Notes under the pieces: generated by a model
Told to the model about the DNA's origin: nothing
Database searches by the model: none
The model's input: only the letters and a program-made list of their open reading frames with translations
DNA from: Halomonas sp. HL-93
Lineage (GTDB): Bacteria; Pseudomonadota; Gammaproteobacteria; Pseudomonadales; Halomonadaceae
Direction of reading: 5' to 3'
Assembly (NCBI RefSeq): GCF_900086985.1
Contig: NZ_LT593974.1
Coordinates: 3,968,001-4,032,000 of the forward strand
DNA length: 64,000 nucleotides
Made by a program: the position numbers and the translations under genes
In this document: positions 9,246-17,766 of the stretch, piece after piece
Layout of the letters: the number at the start of each line of letters is the position of its first letter
How positions within the stretch are numbered: position 1 is the first letter of the stretch

Positions 9246-9422
9246 GACGTCGTTACCACCAACGAACCTGTGCAAATGGCGGTGATGTCTTCCATTGAAT
9301 CTGCGGTTATTCATTTGGTGGCACGAGGAGTAGAAAACAACCTTTGGAACCTCAGCGATGATGTCGATTTTGAGGATACCATCCTGTCCGATTACTTAAG
9401 TGCGCCTATTCCTCAATTATAA
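9246..9422 (+). pseudogene. csgG: Curli secretion pore CsgG, 3' part after the insertion sequence
   Basis: The separated C-terminal piece of csgG reads TTNEPVQMAVMSSIESAVIHLV and ends DYLSAPIPQL at a TAA (9420-9422). TNEPV followed by a helix and NLWNLSD matches the CsgG C-terminus. It has no start codon or ribosome site of its own. Removing the insertion and one copy of the duplicated target rejoins it in frame with the part at 7384-8064. Confidence 0.93.
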
Positions 9423-9476
9423 ATTAAATGCTTAAGCATTAAAAAACTAAACTATTAAACTTAGGCACAAAAATAA

Positions 9477-9505
9477 GGCTACCCAGTAAATGGGTGGCCT
9501 TTTTT
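9477..9505 (+). terminator. Terminator of the csgDEFG transcript
   Basis: A 9-bp stem (GGCTACCCA 9477-9485 with TGGGTGGCC 9491-9499, one G-U pair) is followed by six T. It lies 55 bases after the csgG stop. The stretch from here to csgB (9506-9680) is AT-rich and probably holds the csgBA promoter, though no clear pair of boxes can be named. Confidence 0.88.
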
Positions 9506-9680
9506 AATAAAAGCATGAGATCACTCATAAAAGCATTAGAAACGTCATCCCAAAATAGACGGTTATAAGTAAAAAAATAGTTCTACAAACCATAAATCTT
9601 ACGATAGCGAAAACCGTTAAATAGTCCAAACTCAACACATGAAATACATTCAGATACAAAATGTTTCAGAGGATTTCATC

Positions 9681-10208
9681 ATGAATCGGCAGCGCGCCAA
9701 TGGAGCACCAATGCGGCTCTTCCCAGCCAAGCACCAGATGTGGTTGGTCACATTATTGGCCGCCACCTTACTTACCTCCACATCAGTTAATGCTGGCGAT
9801 AATCGAATCGAACAGTTTTTTAATCAAGTCGATACCGATAATTACCGGGGTAACTACAGCATTATTGATCAAGTCGGTAATAACAATAGTGCTGACGTTA
9901 ATCAGTCTTACTCTGCCAGTTATCAACGCGGTAATTTTTCAAATATTCGCCAAGTGGGCAATTTTAATAATGCCACTATTAACCAGACAGGTGGTAATAA
10001 CTTTGGCGTGATTTTACAGAAAGGCAATGAACACGAAGCCAGTATTAGCCAAGCAGGAAGACAGCGCGAACTCAAAGCGTATGTTTCTCAGTCAGGCAGT
10101 AGAAGTGATATCCAGATTTCACAATCGGGGAGTGGCTACCGAAGCATTAACGTTGAGCAAAAAGCTTATTCGGGTAATGCACGCCCAGTCACCGTCGAAA
10201 CCTACTGA
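9681..10208 (+). CDS. csgB: Curli nucleator / minor curlin subunit CsgB-like
   Basis: The product is a secreted amyloid protein. A basic N-terminus and signal peptide end near SVNAGD. The rest holds about five curlin repeats of the form S-x-I-x-Q-x-G-x-x-N-x-A-x-I-x-Q-x-G, the last ending in an irregular, more basic unit (NVEQKAYSGNARPVTVETY). Its position before csgA and this degenerate last repeat favour CsgB over CsgA. I start at 9681, eight bases after AGAGG; an in-frame upstream ATG at 9639 lacks a site. Length is 175 residues against about 151 in E. coli. Confidence 0.87.
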   Translation: MNRQRANGAPMRLFPAKHQMWLVTLLAATLLTSTSVNAGDNRIEQFFNQVDTDNYRGNYSIIDQVGNNNSADVNQSYSASYQRGNFSNIRQVGNFNNATINQTGGNNFGVILQKGNEHEASISQAGRQRELKAYVSQSGSRSDIQISQSGSGYRSINVEQKAYSGNARPVTVETY

Positions 10209-10265
10209 GCAACACAGGTTGCCTCAGTAATAACTAAAGCAAGTATATCGTAAAGGGGAAACACC

Positions 10266-11060
10266 ATGAAAACTCAAATGACTGCTATCGCCGCTGCTAT
10301 CGCTCTTGCCATGAGCGCCTCTGCACTAGCACAGACTGAGCCAGCTTCTGAATTCGATGGCTCACGTGCAGCGATCGATGGAATGGCAGGCGCTGCTTAT
10401 GACGGCAGCGGTTTAGGCAACGACTCTTACATCGATCAGGAAGGTGATTACAACAACACCGATGTAACTCAGTGGGGTACGCAGATTTCACGCATCGAAC
10501 AAAACGGTGATGACAACACTGCCAACGTCACACAAGACGATGTGGTTGGTACTTCTGGCCCCGGGGAAAACTCTTCGCTAATTGAACAAGCTGATAATGG
10601 CAACCGCGCAGATGTGGCACAACTAGGCGAAGAAAACGACTCCATTATCAATCAGGAAGGTGGTTTCTGGGGTGCAGCCGTTAACTACGCTAATGTTGAC
10701 CAAGATGGCTACCGCAATGACTCTTGGGTAGATCAGGATGGCTTTATGAACAAATCAAGTGTCGTCCAGGATGGCGACCTGAACGATAGCTTCGTGAAGT
10801 CTGAAGGCAACTTCAACAAAACCTATACTACACAAACCGGTGATGAGCTGGATAGCGATATTATCTCGCTAGGCGACTGGAACTACACCGCTGTCACCCA
10901 GGATGGCTACGGACATGATTCCTTTGTTCGTTATCAGGGTAACGGTAACACCAGTTACGTAAACCAAAGTGGTGACGCAGGCGTAGCCTCTCAGCAAAAC
11001 TTCTCGCAGATCCGCACTACCGGTAATGGCAACTACAACAATGTTAATCAAGCCAACTAA
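10266..11060 (+). CDS. csgA: Major curlin subunit CsgA-like, Asp-rich, about nine repeats
   Basis: This is the probable fibre-forming curlin. It has a clear signal peptide (AMSASALAQ, cleavage about residue 22) and an N-terminal segment of some 30 residues, then about nine units of roughly 22-29 residues with N-D-S-x-(I/V)-x-Q-x-G and x-x-V-x-Q-x-G. Units 2 and 4 carry short insertions. At 264 residues it is over 100 longer than E. coli CsgA (151), with more repeats, and it is rich in Asp, as expected in a halophile (inference). AGGGG precedes the ATG, and a strong terminator follows. Confidence 0.9.
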   Translation: MKTQMTAIAAAIALAMSASALAQTEPASEFDGSRAAIDGMAGAAYDGSGLGNDSYIDQEGDYNNTDVTQWGTQISRIEQNGDDNTANVTQDDVVGTSGPGENSSLIEQADNGNRADVAQLGEENDSIINQEGGFWGAAVNYANVDQDGYRNDSWVDQDGFMNKSSVVQDGDLNDSFVKSEGNFNKTYTTQTGDELDSDIISLGDWNYTAVTQDGYGHDSFVRYQGNGNTSYVNQSGDAGVASQQNFSQIRTTGNGNYNNVNQAN

Positions 11061-11085
11061 GCGTTCGTAACGCTCTGTCGGCATA

Positions 11086-11113
11086 AACCGCCCCTTTTCA
11101 GGGGCGGTTTTTT
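11086..11113 (+). terminator. Terminator of csgBA
   Basis: A 9-bp stem (AACCGCCCC 11086-11094 with GGGGCGGTT 11101-11109) with a 6-base loop is followed by TTTTG. It sits 25 bases after csgA and directly abuts the stop codon of the convergent gene at 11115. Confidence 0.92.
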
Positions 11114-11114
11114 G

Positions 11115-11477
11115 TTAGCGGATCGAAACCGTTAACGTACCGCCCTTACCTTGGGTAGAAGAGCGCGAGCGGTTAGTGCCTTTTTGAATATCAACCTCTA
11201 GGCGCTCGCCGTCACTCAGTAGCGTCACGGTTCCTTCCAGCGCACTACCTTCAAAGCTAAACTCCGCCGGTACCGTGCCATTTTCCTCAATATGTTCTGT
11301 GGTTTCGCCCTCGTGTGTCACTTTCCAATGGGCGGAAAACGCAGCGCCTTCCGTGCCTTCCATGGTAATTCGGATCGGATTCATCGATGGCTCCTTTTGC
11401 GATTGCGCGCTTAGCGGCAGGACGGCTAACCCCGTTGCCAATAGCGTGGCACTTAGCCACATCCAGCGTTGTTTCAT
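11115..11477 (-). CDS. Small secreted protein of unknown function next to csgA
   Basis: I do not recognise the family. The 120-residue product has a typical signal peptide (MKQRWMWLS...LPLSAQS, cleavage about residue 26) and a mature part of some 90 residues with alternating polar and hydrophobic residues, suggesting an all-beta fold (EFSFEGSALEGTVTLL, RLEVDIQKG, GGTLTVSIR). GGGAG five to six bases before the ATG at 11477 decides the start. It converges on csgA. Size and location recall CsgC or CsgH, the periplasmic curli inhibitors, but I see no sequence match to CsgC, so that role is only a suggestion. Confidence 0.75.
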   Translation of the reverse strand: MKQRWMWLSATLLATGLAVLPLSAQSQKEPSMNPIRITMEGTEGAAFSAHWKVTHEGETTEHIEENGTVPAEFSFEGSALEGTVTLLSDGERLEVDIQKGTNRSRSSTQGKGGTLTVSIR

Positions 11478-11494
11478 AATGGCTCCCACGACGC

Positions 11495-11523
11495 AAAGAG
11501 CCGCTGGTTATCAGCGGCTCTTT
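11495..11523 (-). terminator. Probable terminator after hemL
   Basis: A perfect 12-bp stem (AAAGAGCCGCTG with CAGCGGCTCTTT, loop GTTAT) lies between the hemL stop and the small secreted gene. On the minus strand the T run within the stem end is short (CTTTG), so termination may be partial. Confidence 0.65.
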
Positions 11524-11552
11524 GAGTATAGTGGGATTTTGGTTACTTGCTG

Positions 11553-12833
11553 TTACATGTAAGAAAATGCTTTCTCAGCGGCATCCAGGGTTCGTTGGAT
11601 ATCTTCCGGCGTGTGGGCACTGGACATAAACCCGGCTTCGAACGCCGATGGGGCTAGGTACACCCCTTGATCCAGCATCGCGCCAAAGAAGCGCCTAAAC
11701 GCTTCTGGATCACAGGCGGTGGCCTGGGCGAAGTTATCCACACGGCGTTGTCCGGTAAAAAATATCCCAAACATACCACCGGCCGACTGCGTCATCATCG
11801 GCACGTTGGCGGCATTGGCGCGTTCTTGTAAGCCGCTGCAGAGCGTTTCTACCCGCTGTGCCAAGGCATCATGGAAACCGGGTACCTGAAGCTTGGTCAA
11901 CAGCGCAACACCGGCGGCCATGGCTAGCGGATTGCCTGAGAGGGTGCCCGCCTGATAGATCGGTCCCATCGGCGAAATATTTTGCATAATTTCGCGTTTG
12001 CCACCGAAGGCGCCCACCGGCATACCGCCACCCACAATCTTACCAAGGCAAGTAAGATCGGGGGTCACGCCATAATGCGCCTGGGCACCGCCGAGCGCCA
12101 CACGAAAACCGGTCATCACTTCATCAAAAATCAGCACGCTATCGTGTTCGTTACACACCCGGCGCAGGGTTTCAAGAAAACCCGGCTGCGGCGGAATGCA
12201 ATTCATATTGCCAGCCACCGGCTCGACGATAATACAGGCAATTTCATCGCCTATTTCGTCAAAGCATGCCTCTACACCTTCTGGATCGTTATACGACAAG
12301 GTAATAGTGTGCTCGGCCAGTGAAGCCGGTACGCCCGGTGAACTGGGTTCACCGTGAGTAAGCGCTCCGGACCCGGCTTTTACCAGCAGCGAATCAGAAT
12401 GACCGTGATAGTTACCTTCAAACTTAACGATTTTATCGCGCCCAGTGGCGCCACGCGCCAGGCGAATCGCCGACATCGTCGCTTCGGTACCAGAGCTCGT
12501 CATGCGAACCATTTCCATCGAGGGAATTATCTCGCAAATCAGCTCCGCCATGGTGGTTTCAACCGCCGTAGGAGTACCGAACGACAGCCCGTTATCCAGC
12601 CGGGCACGAACCGCTGCCAGCACATCCTGATCGGCGTGACCGGTAATCATCGGTCCCCAAGAACCGACGTAGTCGACGTAACGGTTGCCTTCTACATCAA
12701 ATAAATAGGCGCCTTGCGCACGCTCCATAAACACCGGCGGACGATGCAATCCTTTAAAAGCCCGCACAGGAGAGTTAACGCCACCAGGGATATGGCGGCT
12801 GGCAAGTTCAAATAGTTCAGCAGAAGTCGTCAT
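11553..12833 (-). CDS. hemL: Glutamate-1-semialdehyde 2,1-aminomutase HemL
   Basis: HemL converts glutamate-1-semialdehyde to 5-aminolevulinate, the last step of the C5 route to tetrapyrroles. The 426 residues match the family exactly in length. Visible are [10 protein letters not shown] near the N-terminus, the PLP-phosphate-binding [23 protein letters not shown], and the PLP Lys in [19 protein letters not shown] (about residue 265). It is the last gene of a probable hemJ-thiD-hemL run on the minus strand, so two of the three genes serve heme synthesis. Confidence 0.97.
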   Translation of the reverse strand: MTTSAELFELASRHIPGGVNSPVRAFKGLHRPPVFMERAQGAYLFDVEGNRYVDYVGSWGPMITGHADQDVLAAVRARLDNGLSFGTPTAVETTMAELICEIIPSMEMVRMTSSGTEATMSAIRLARGATGRDKIVKFEGNYHGHSDSLLVKAGSGALTHGEPSSPGVPASLAEHTITLSYNDPEGVEACFDEIGDEIACIIVEPVAGNMNCIPPQPGFLETLRRVCNEHDSVLIFDEVMTGFRVALGGAQAHYGVTPDLTCLGKIVGGGMPVGAFGGKREIMQNISPMGPIYQAGTLSGNPLAMAAGVALLTKLQVPGFHDALAQRVETLCSGLQERANAANVPMMTQSAGGMFGIFFTGQRRVDNFAQATACDPEAFRRFFGAMLDQGVYLAPSAFEAGFMSSAHTPEDIQRTLDAAEKAFSYM

Positions 12834-12880
12834 GGCGTCCTCTTCATTAATTGCGTCATTAATCGCGTGGCGTCATCAAA

Positions 12881-13690
12881 TTAAAAACGTGAAGCGCGCG
12901 GGGAACGATTGGGTAAAAACTGCCCGCTTGTCGGTTCATAACCTTGTGACAAGCTTTGCCAGGTATAGTGCTGAGCCTGCTCACAGGCAGTAAGTAAGCG
13001 CTCACCTACAGCCAGGCGGGCAGCGATGGCAGAAGCCAGCGTGCATCCCGAACCGTGAAACTGCTCGGGTAAGCGCGGCCATTGCCATTGCCGAGTGTTA
13101 TCCGGTGAGTGCAGCGTCAGTAACACCTGCTGGTCATTGCCGGGTAACGGATCATCGGTTGCCGACACCAGCACCGCTTGACAGCCTAACGATAGTAGCG
13201 CCACTGCCCGCGCTGTATCGTCATCCGCTGCTTGACTCTCAGGGGTGAGCATTGCCAACTCAGCACGGTTTGGCGTCAATATATCCACCAATGGAAGCAG
13301 CCGCTCACGGTACTGCTGACGCAATTCAAGGGTCGAGAGTTCAGCGCCTCCACCCGCTTTTAATACCGGGTCGGCCACTACCGGCACACCGGGAAATCGC
13401 CGAATGATCGTAATGGCGGCATTAAGCGTTGCCTCATTGCTAATTAAGCCCAGCTTGATCGCCGCTATTGGCATGGTCGCTATCTCATCCGCCATTTGGC
13501 CCATCAAATGGGCATCCGTGGGCACTACGCGCACCACGTTATGGCAATTTTGCACCGTCAGCGCCGTGGGGATGGTCACTGCCCATCCTCCGCAGGCAGC
13601 GATTGACTCACTATCGGCTATAAGCCCAGCACCACCAGTAGGATCATGTCCCGCCAGCACTAATACAACAGGGGGTAATGGTCGGCGCAT
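12881..13690 (-). CDS. thiD: Hydroxymethylpyrimidine/phosphomethylpyrimidine kinase ThiD
   Basis: ThiD phosphorylates HMP and HMP-phosphate in thiamine biosynthesis. It is a ribokinase-fold enzyme of 269 residues with the N-terminal AGHDPTGGAGLIAD signature, substrate-binding TALTVQN, IKLGLI, VADPVLKAGGG, and the C-terminal anion hole HGSGCTLASAIAA. Its ATG overlaps the hemJ stop by one base, so the two are translationally coupled. In many Pseudomonas-like genomes thiD and hemL are neighbours, as here. Confidence 0.93.
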   Translation of the reverse strand: MRRPLPPVVLVLAGHDPTGGAGLIADSESIAACGGWAVTIPTALTVQNCHNVVRVVPTDAHLMGQMADEIATMPIAAIKLGLISNEATLNAAITIIRRFPGVPVVADPVLKAGGGAELSTLELRQQYRERLLPLVDILTPNRAELAMLTPESQAADDDTARAVALLSLGCQAVLVSATDDPLPGNDQQVLLTLHSPDNTRQWQWPRLPEQFHGSGCTLASAIAARLAVGERLLTACEQAQHYTWQSLSQGYEPTSGQFLPNRSPRASRF

Positions 13691-14121
13691 CAGAACGGTT
13701 TCACTACCGCCAGTACGATAATCCCGATCAGACCAATCACCGGTAACTCGTTAAACCAACGGAAAAACACATGGCTTTTGCTGCAGCGTGCTTGGCTAAA
13801 CTGCTTAAAATAAATTAAGCAGACATGATGATAGGCAATCAACAACGCGATCAGTAGCAGCTTTGCATGCATCCACCCCTGGCTGAGCCAGGCGGGGGCC
13901 AGATACAGCAGCCAGCCCCCGAAAATCAGCACGGCAATCATCGACGGCATCATGATGCCACGATAAAGCTTACGCTCCATGGTGGTGAAATAAGCCATCG
14001 CCTGTTGATCACCGGTATCGCGTGCCTGGGCGTGGTAAACAAACAGCCTAGGTAAATAAAACATGGCGGCAAACCAGGTTACCATCGCGATTAGGTGAAT
14101 CGCTTTGATCCATAAGTACAT
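13690..14121 (-). CDS. hemJ: Protoporphyrinogen IX oxidase HemJ
   Basis: HemJ is the membrane-bound, heme-dependent enzyme that oxidises protoporphyrinogen IX to protoporphyrin IX in many gammaproteobacteria lacking HemY. The 143 residues contain four hydrophobic segments. The conserved His of the first helix (YLWIKAIHLIAMVTWFAAMFYLPRLFVYH) and the Arg/Lys/Asn residues of KLLL..YHHVC and FFRWFNE are in place. I start at the ATG at 14121, five bases after AAGGAG, not at a GTG two codons earlier. It lies immediately downstream of the CLC gene. Confidence 0.88.
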   Translation of the reverse strand: MYLWIKAIHLIAMVTWFAAMFYLPRLFVYHAQARDTGDQQAMAYFTTMERKLYRGIMMPSMIAVLIFGGWLLYLAPAWLSQGWMHAKLLLIALLIAYHHVCLIYFKQFSQARCSKSHVFFRWFNELPVIGLIGIIVLAVVKPF

Positions 14122-14130
14122 TGTCACTCC

Positions 14131-15933
14131 TTAGGCTGAAGGCTTTTTGTAAGGTGAATCGCTGTCACGAGGATCGCTGTAATGGTAATAACGCTCGATA
14201 GCACCCCGTGTGATGATACCTGAAATACGCTGCTGTTTCGGCCGATTACCGTGAACCACATAAAGCGCCCCCAAGGCGTCATTTTGCAATGTCAAAAAAG
14301 CTTCGGATAGGGTTGCTTGTAAGGCGATAGGCGCCATTTCTAGACGCTGGCCGGGTATTTCCAACAAATCAATCAACTCTTCTGGGGACGCGTTGCCGCC
14401 TAGCGTTTCGTCCTGTTCGATCATCCAGCGCGCAAGCTCGGCGGCTTTCAGTCCGAGTACTGGCTTATCGTCACTCGAGCGCTCAATCACCAACCACACC
14501 GGGTTATTTTCCAGTAAACGACGCGCTTGATCCGGCGTTATCATCCGCGTGGTGCGCACCAAATGACGTTCCATCACTGCCGGCACCGACACCCTCGATA
14601 ACGCTTGCATCAGCGGCTGCTGCAACGGGTGCAAGCCATTGCGCACGCTAGTGATGAAAAATCCTTCACAACCCGTTAATTGACGCGACGTTAAGCACGC
14701 GACCACCACCACCAACATTCCCGGCAACATAATACCCGGCGTATGGGTTAACTCTAGCAGCGCCATTAGCGCCGCCAGCGGCGCTTGCAGGACGGCTCCC
14801 ATCATCGCCGCCATCCCCAACATCGCATACACCCCGGGGTCAGCCGCTCTCGACTCCCATATCCACCCTCCCAGCAAGCCACTCAAGGCCCCGGCAGCGG
14901 CCCCCACCACCAATACCGGGCCAATAATCCCAATGGGTATACCGCCGGCTACCGTTAAGGCGGTAATCACCAGTTTCACCAGCACCAGCGCTACCAGCAC
15001 CTGGACGGCTAACTGATTATTGAGCGCGGCTGCCACACTGTCGTAGCCAATGCCTTGAACTTCAGGAAACCAGAAGGCAGCTAGGCCTGTCATCATCGCT
15101 ACCACGCTCAATCGCCACCAAAGAGGCCATTGCTGTAGGCGTTGCAAACGCGATAAATGAATAAACCCACCGGCCAACAAACCAATGAATACCCCCGTCA
15201 TGACCACCCAAGGAAGGTTCATTAGCGACCCGAGCGCAACGTCGGGAATGTGAAACGCTGGTTCGTTGCCATATACCATTTGGGCCACGAGCGCGCCCAT
15301 CATAGACGCCAAAATGACCGGCATGAAACTCATTAGCGTGTACTCCATCATCACCACTTCCATGGCGAAGATGACCCCTGCAATCGGGGTATTAAATGAG
15401 GCCGAAATACCCGCGGCTGTGCCACAGGCCACTAATACCCGTAAACTGTTGTTGGGCAAGCGCAGACGCTGGCCGAGGCCGCTCGAGGCGGCTGCCCCCA
15501 GATGGATGGCGGGTCCCTCTCGCCCGGCTGACAGCCCGCCTAACACCGCTACGACCCCTACCCACCACTGATTAAGCCAATTACGTAACGGAAAACGGCC
15601 TTGATGGTAGGTTAAGCGCTCAATGACATGGCTAACACCCAGCTTGCGGGCAGTGGCTTTTTGGCGGTAAAGCAAGGTACCGATCAAACAAACGGCGAGA
15701 AAAGGCAAAGAAGCACGCACCCATGGCGATAGCGACTCAAAGGCTTCTGGGTCACCTTGGGGCATATAAAGCAGTGCCCCGGCCGAGAGCAGCAGCCGAA
15801 AGACGACCATTAACGCCCCGGTAATCGCACCTGAGACCAGCCCCAACACACACAGCTGTGGCAACGCATCGACATTTGCCAACTGACGCCGGAAACTATC
15901 TAGGGTGAAATCGGACCGAGAAAAACGCGCCAC
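14131..15933 (-). CDS. CLC-family chloride channel/antiporter with C-terminal CBS pair
   Basis: CLC proteins move chloride across the membrane as channels or Cl-/H+ antiporters. The 600 residues hold the hydrophobic CLC core (residues about 25-420) with the selectivity motifs GGLSAGREGPAIHLG (gating Glu present), GIPIGIIGP, and a central helix with NTPIAGVIFAME. After FAME the next residue is Val, where E. coli ClcA has a second Glu used for proton transfer; by eye this suggests reduced coupling. The C-terminal 150 residues look like a divergent CBS pair. It leads the minus-strand run with hemJ, thiD and hemL. Confidence 0.9.
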   Translation of the reverse strand: MARFSRSDFTLDSFRRQLANVDALPQLCVLGLVSGAITGALMVVFRLLLSAGALLYMPQGDPEAFESLSPWVRASLPFLAVCLIGTLLYRQKATARKLGVSHVIERLTYHQGRFPLRNWLNQWWVGVVAVLGGLSAGREGPAIHLGAAASSGLGQRLRLPNNSLRVLVACGTAAGISASFNTPIAGVIFAMEVVMMEYTLMSFMPVILASMMGALVAQMVYGNEPAFHIPDVALGSLMNLPWVVMTGVFIGLLAGGFIHLSRLQRLQQWPLWWRLSVVAMMTGLAAFWFPEVQGIGYDSVAAALNNQLAVQVLVALVLVKLVITALTVAGGIPIGIIGPVLVVGAAAGALSGLLGGWIWESRAADPGVYAMLGMAAMMGAVLQAPLAALMALLELTHTPGIMLPGMLVVVVACLTSRQLTGCEGFFITSVRNGLHPLQQPLMQALSRVSVPAVMERHLVRTTRMITPDQARRLLENNPVWLVIERSSDDKPVLGLKAAELARWMIEQDETLGGNASPEELIDLLEIPGQRLEMAPIALQATLSEAFLTLQNDALGALYVVHGNRPKQQRISGIITRGAIERYYHYSDPRDSDSPYKKPSA

Positions 15934-16068
15934 TGGCGACCTTCCTTGCTCTTGTGTCTATACACTCTTGTGTATCATAGCTGGTTACGCTTAAACAGCT
16001 TGGTATCCTATGCTTAGGTTATTGGCGCGTTTTATTTTCTGCTCAGCGAGATCCGCAAGGAGTAAGGT
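15934..16068. promoter_or_regulatory. Divergent promoter region between the CLC gene and argC
   Basis: The 135-base gap between divergent genes includes a 6-bp inverted repeat ATACAC/GTGTAT (15960-15965 with 15970-15975) inside a TTGTGT...TATCAT arrangement that could be a promoter pair with a short 15-base spacer. It does not resemble an ArgR box. AAGGAG precedes the argC GTG. Confidence 0.4.
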
Positions 16069-17103
16069 GTGATTAAGGTAGGTATTGTTGGCGGCACAGG
16101 CTACACCGGTGTTGAATTGCTTCGGCTACTCGCCCAGCATCCCCATGTGAGTGTAGACGCTATCACGTCACGTTCAGAAGCAGGCGTTAAGGTCAGCGAT
16201 ATGTACCCTAACCTGCGCGGGCATTACGACACACTTGCGTTTAGCGAACCCAATGCCAAACAGTTAGGTGCCTTGGATGCCGTTTTTTTTGCAACGCCAC
16301 ATGGGGTTGCTCACGCACTCGCTGGCGAACTGCTGGACAACGGCACCCGCGTTATCGACCTATCAGCGGATTTTCGTCTGCGCGACGCGGCCGAGTGGGC
16401 AGAATGGTACGGTCAATCCCATGGGGCGCCTGGCTTACTTGAAGAAGCCGTTTATGGGCTGCCTGAAATGCATCGCGATCAGATTAAAAAAGCACGCCTG
16501 GTGGCGGTCCCAGGCTGCTACCCCACCGCCGTTCAGCTGGGTTACTTACCGCTGTTAGAGGCCGGCCTGGTAGATGCAGGGCGGCTGATTGCCGACTGCA
16601 AGTCCGGCGTCACAGGCGCCGGGCGTGGCGCCAAGGTCGGCTCATTATTAGCGGAAGCCAGCGAATCAATGAAGGCGTACGGCGCCTCTGGGCACCGCCA
16701 CCTGCCAGAAATTCGCCAGGGCCTGACAGACATGCACACTGGGGCTGTGGGACTGACATTTGTACCGCACCTAACACCGATGATCCGCGGTATTCATGCT
16801 ACGCTCTATGCCACACTTAGCGAGGAACCTGGCGATCTTCAGTCGCTGTTTGAGCAACGTTACGCCAATGAGCCGTTTGTCGATGTGATGCCTGCCGGTA
16901 GTCATCCGGAAACGCGCAGCGTGAAAGGCATCAATACGTGCCGTATAGCGGTTCACCGCCCAGAAAATAGCGACACGGTCGTGATACTTTCGGTGATTGA
17001 TAATTTGGTGAAAGGCGCCTCGGGCCAGGCCGTTCAAAACCTTAACCTTATGTTTGGCTTTGACGAAGCCACTGGGCTGAGTGTCCCGGCCGTCATGCCC
17101 TAG
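16069..17103 (+). CDS. argC: N-acetyl-gamma-glutamyl-phosphate reductase ArgC
   Basis: ArgC reduces N-acetylglutamyl phosphate to the semialdehyde in arginine synthesis, using NADPH. It has 344 residues, the type 1 length, with the N-terminal Rossmann motif [18 protein letters not shown], the active-site Cys in [10 protein letters not shown] (about residue 148), and the conserved His in [12 protein letters not shown]. It starts with GTG at 16069. It stands alone ahead of erpA, as is common in Pseudomonas-like genomes. Confidence 0.97.
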   Translation: MIKVGIVGGTGYTGVELLRLLAQHPHVSVDAITSRSEAGVKVSDMYPNLRGHYDTLAFSEPNAKQLGALDAVFFATPHGVAHALAGELLDNGTRVIDLSADFRLRDAAEWAEWYGQSHGAPGLLEEAVYGLPEMHRDQIKKARLVAVPGCYPTAVQLGYLPLLEAGLVDAGRLIADCKSGVTGAGRGAKVGSLLAEASESMKAYGASGHRHLPEIRQGLTDMHTGAVGLTFVPHLTPMIRGIHATLYATLSEEPGDLQSLFEQRYANEPFVDVMPAGSHPETRSVKGINTCRIAVHRPENSDTVVILSVIDNLVKGASGQAVQNLNLMFGFDEATGLSVPAVMP

Positions 17104-17235
17104 CGTCAACAGTGACTGGTAATAGTTGACCCTTTTGCTAGGTATTACTCATAATCATAGCCTATGTAGACTATTTGCTTCGGGGCGCGCATGACGTTAA
17201 ACGTTCGCCGCCCCATTCGCTCACGGGAGGTAGCC

Positions 17236-17589
17236 ATGAGCAGCGCAGAATCCTTCGTTCCTACGCCATTATTGTTGTCCGATAGCGCCCAAAAACGCAT
17301 CAACGCCTTGATGGCAGAAGAAAACAATTCCACTCTAAAATTACGTGTTTACGTGACTGGCGGAGGCTGTTCGGGCTTCCAATACGGCTTTGATTTTGCC
17401 GATAGCGTCGCTGACGACGACACGGTAATCGAATTTGGCGATGCGGCACTTGTCGTCGATCCCCTTTCCTATCAATACCTAGTAGGCTCAACCGTCGACT
17501 ATGAAGAAGGACTCGCTGGGGCTCGTTTTCGGGTACAAAATCCCAATGCCACCACCACCTGTGGTTGCGGTGCTTCGTTTATGGTGTAG
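17236..17589 (+). CDS. erpA: Iron-sulfur cluster insertion protein ErpA
   Basis: ErpA is an A-type carrier that delivers Fe-S clusters to apoproteins, including enzymes of isoprenoid synthesis. The 117 residues carry the three cluster-ligand cysteines in [12 protein letters not shown] and TTCGCGASF at the C-terminus. I start at 17236, where GGGAGG lies five bases upstream; an earlier in-frame ATG at 17191 lacks a site. Confidence 0.95.
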   Translation: MSSAESFVPTPLLLSDSAQKRINALMAEENNSTLKLRVYVTGGGCSGFQYGFDFADSVADDDTVIEFGDAALVVDPLSYQYLVGSTVDYEEGLAGARFRVQNPNATTTCGCGASFMV

Positions 17590-17766
17590 CGGTTACCCAC
17601 AAATCGACCGATATCTTTGCAGCGTTTATTGCTATCCCACCCCGTGACTTGACGCCTTGGGCGTTTCTCGCCAAGGTTATATGGTCAATAACAAACTCAG
17701 ATACTGGCGACGAGGCGGCATCAGCTGCTTTACCAGTGCTGGGCCATATAAATCACGGGGAAACTC

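Larger units (their letters stand above)
8055..9246 (+). mobile_element. IS3-family insertion sequence (probably IS407 group), copy 1, within csgG
   Basis: The element is about 1,192 bp and carries orfA plus a frameshifted orfB. Its ends are inverted: CACCCC at the left and GGGGTG at the right, with a further imperfect match around AGTAGC some 15 bases in. It is flanked by ACGT (8051-8054 and 9247-9250), a 4-bp duplication as expected for the IS407 group. The target was the palindrome CGACGTCG, so a duplication of 2, 4 or 6 bp fits equally well and the ends are uncertain by one base. A second copy lies at 53120-54311. Confidence 0.93.

Noticed and set aside
10380..11050. Repeated sequence units that might suggest a CRISPR or tandem-repeat array
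   Set aside because: The units are degenerate at DNA level and encode curlin repeats within one open frame with a signal peptide.
11115..11477. Assignment of the small secreted gene as csgC
   Set aside because: No sequence match to CsgC is visible and the gene runs against csgBA; only an analogous role is proposed.
17590..17766. Sigma-70 promoter TTGACG...TTATAT before the amino-acid binding protein
   Set aside because: The spacer would be 22 bases, too long for a normal promoter; the region surely has a promoter but I cannot place it.
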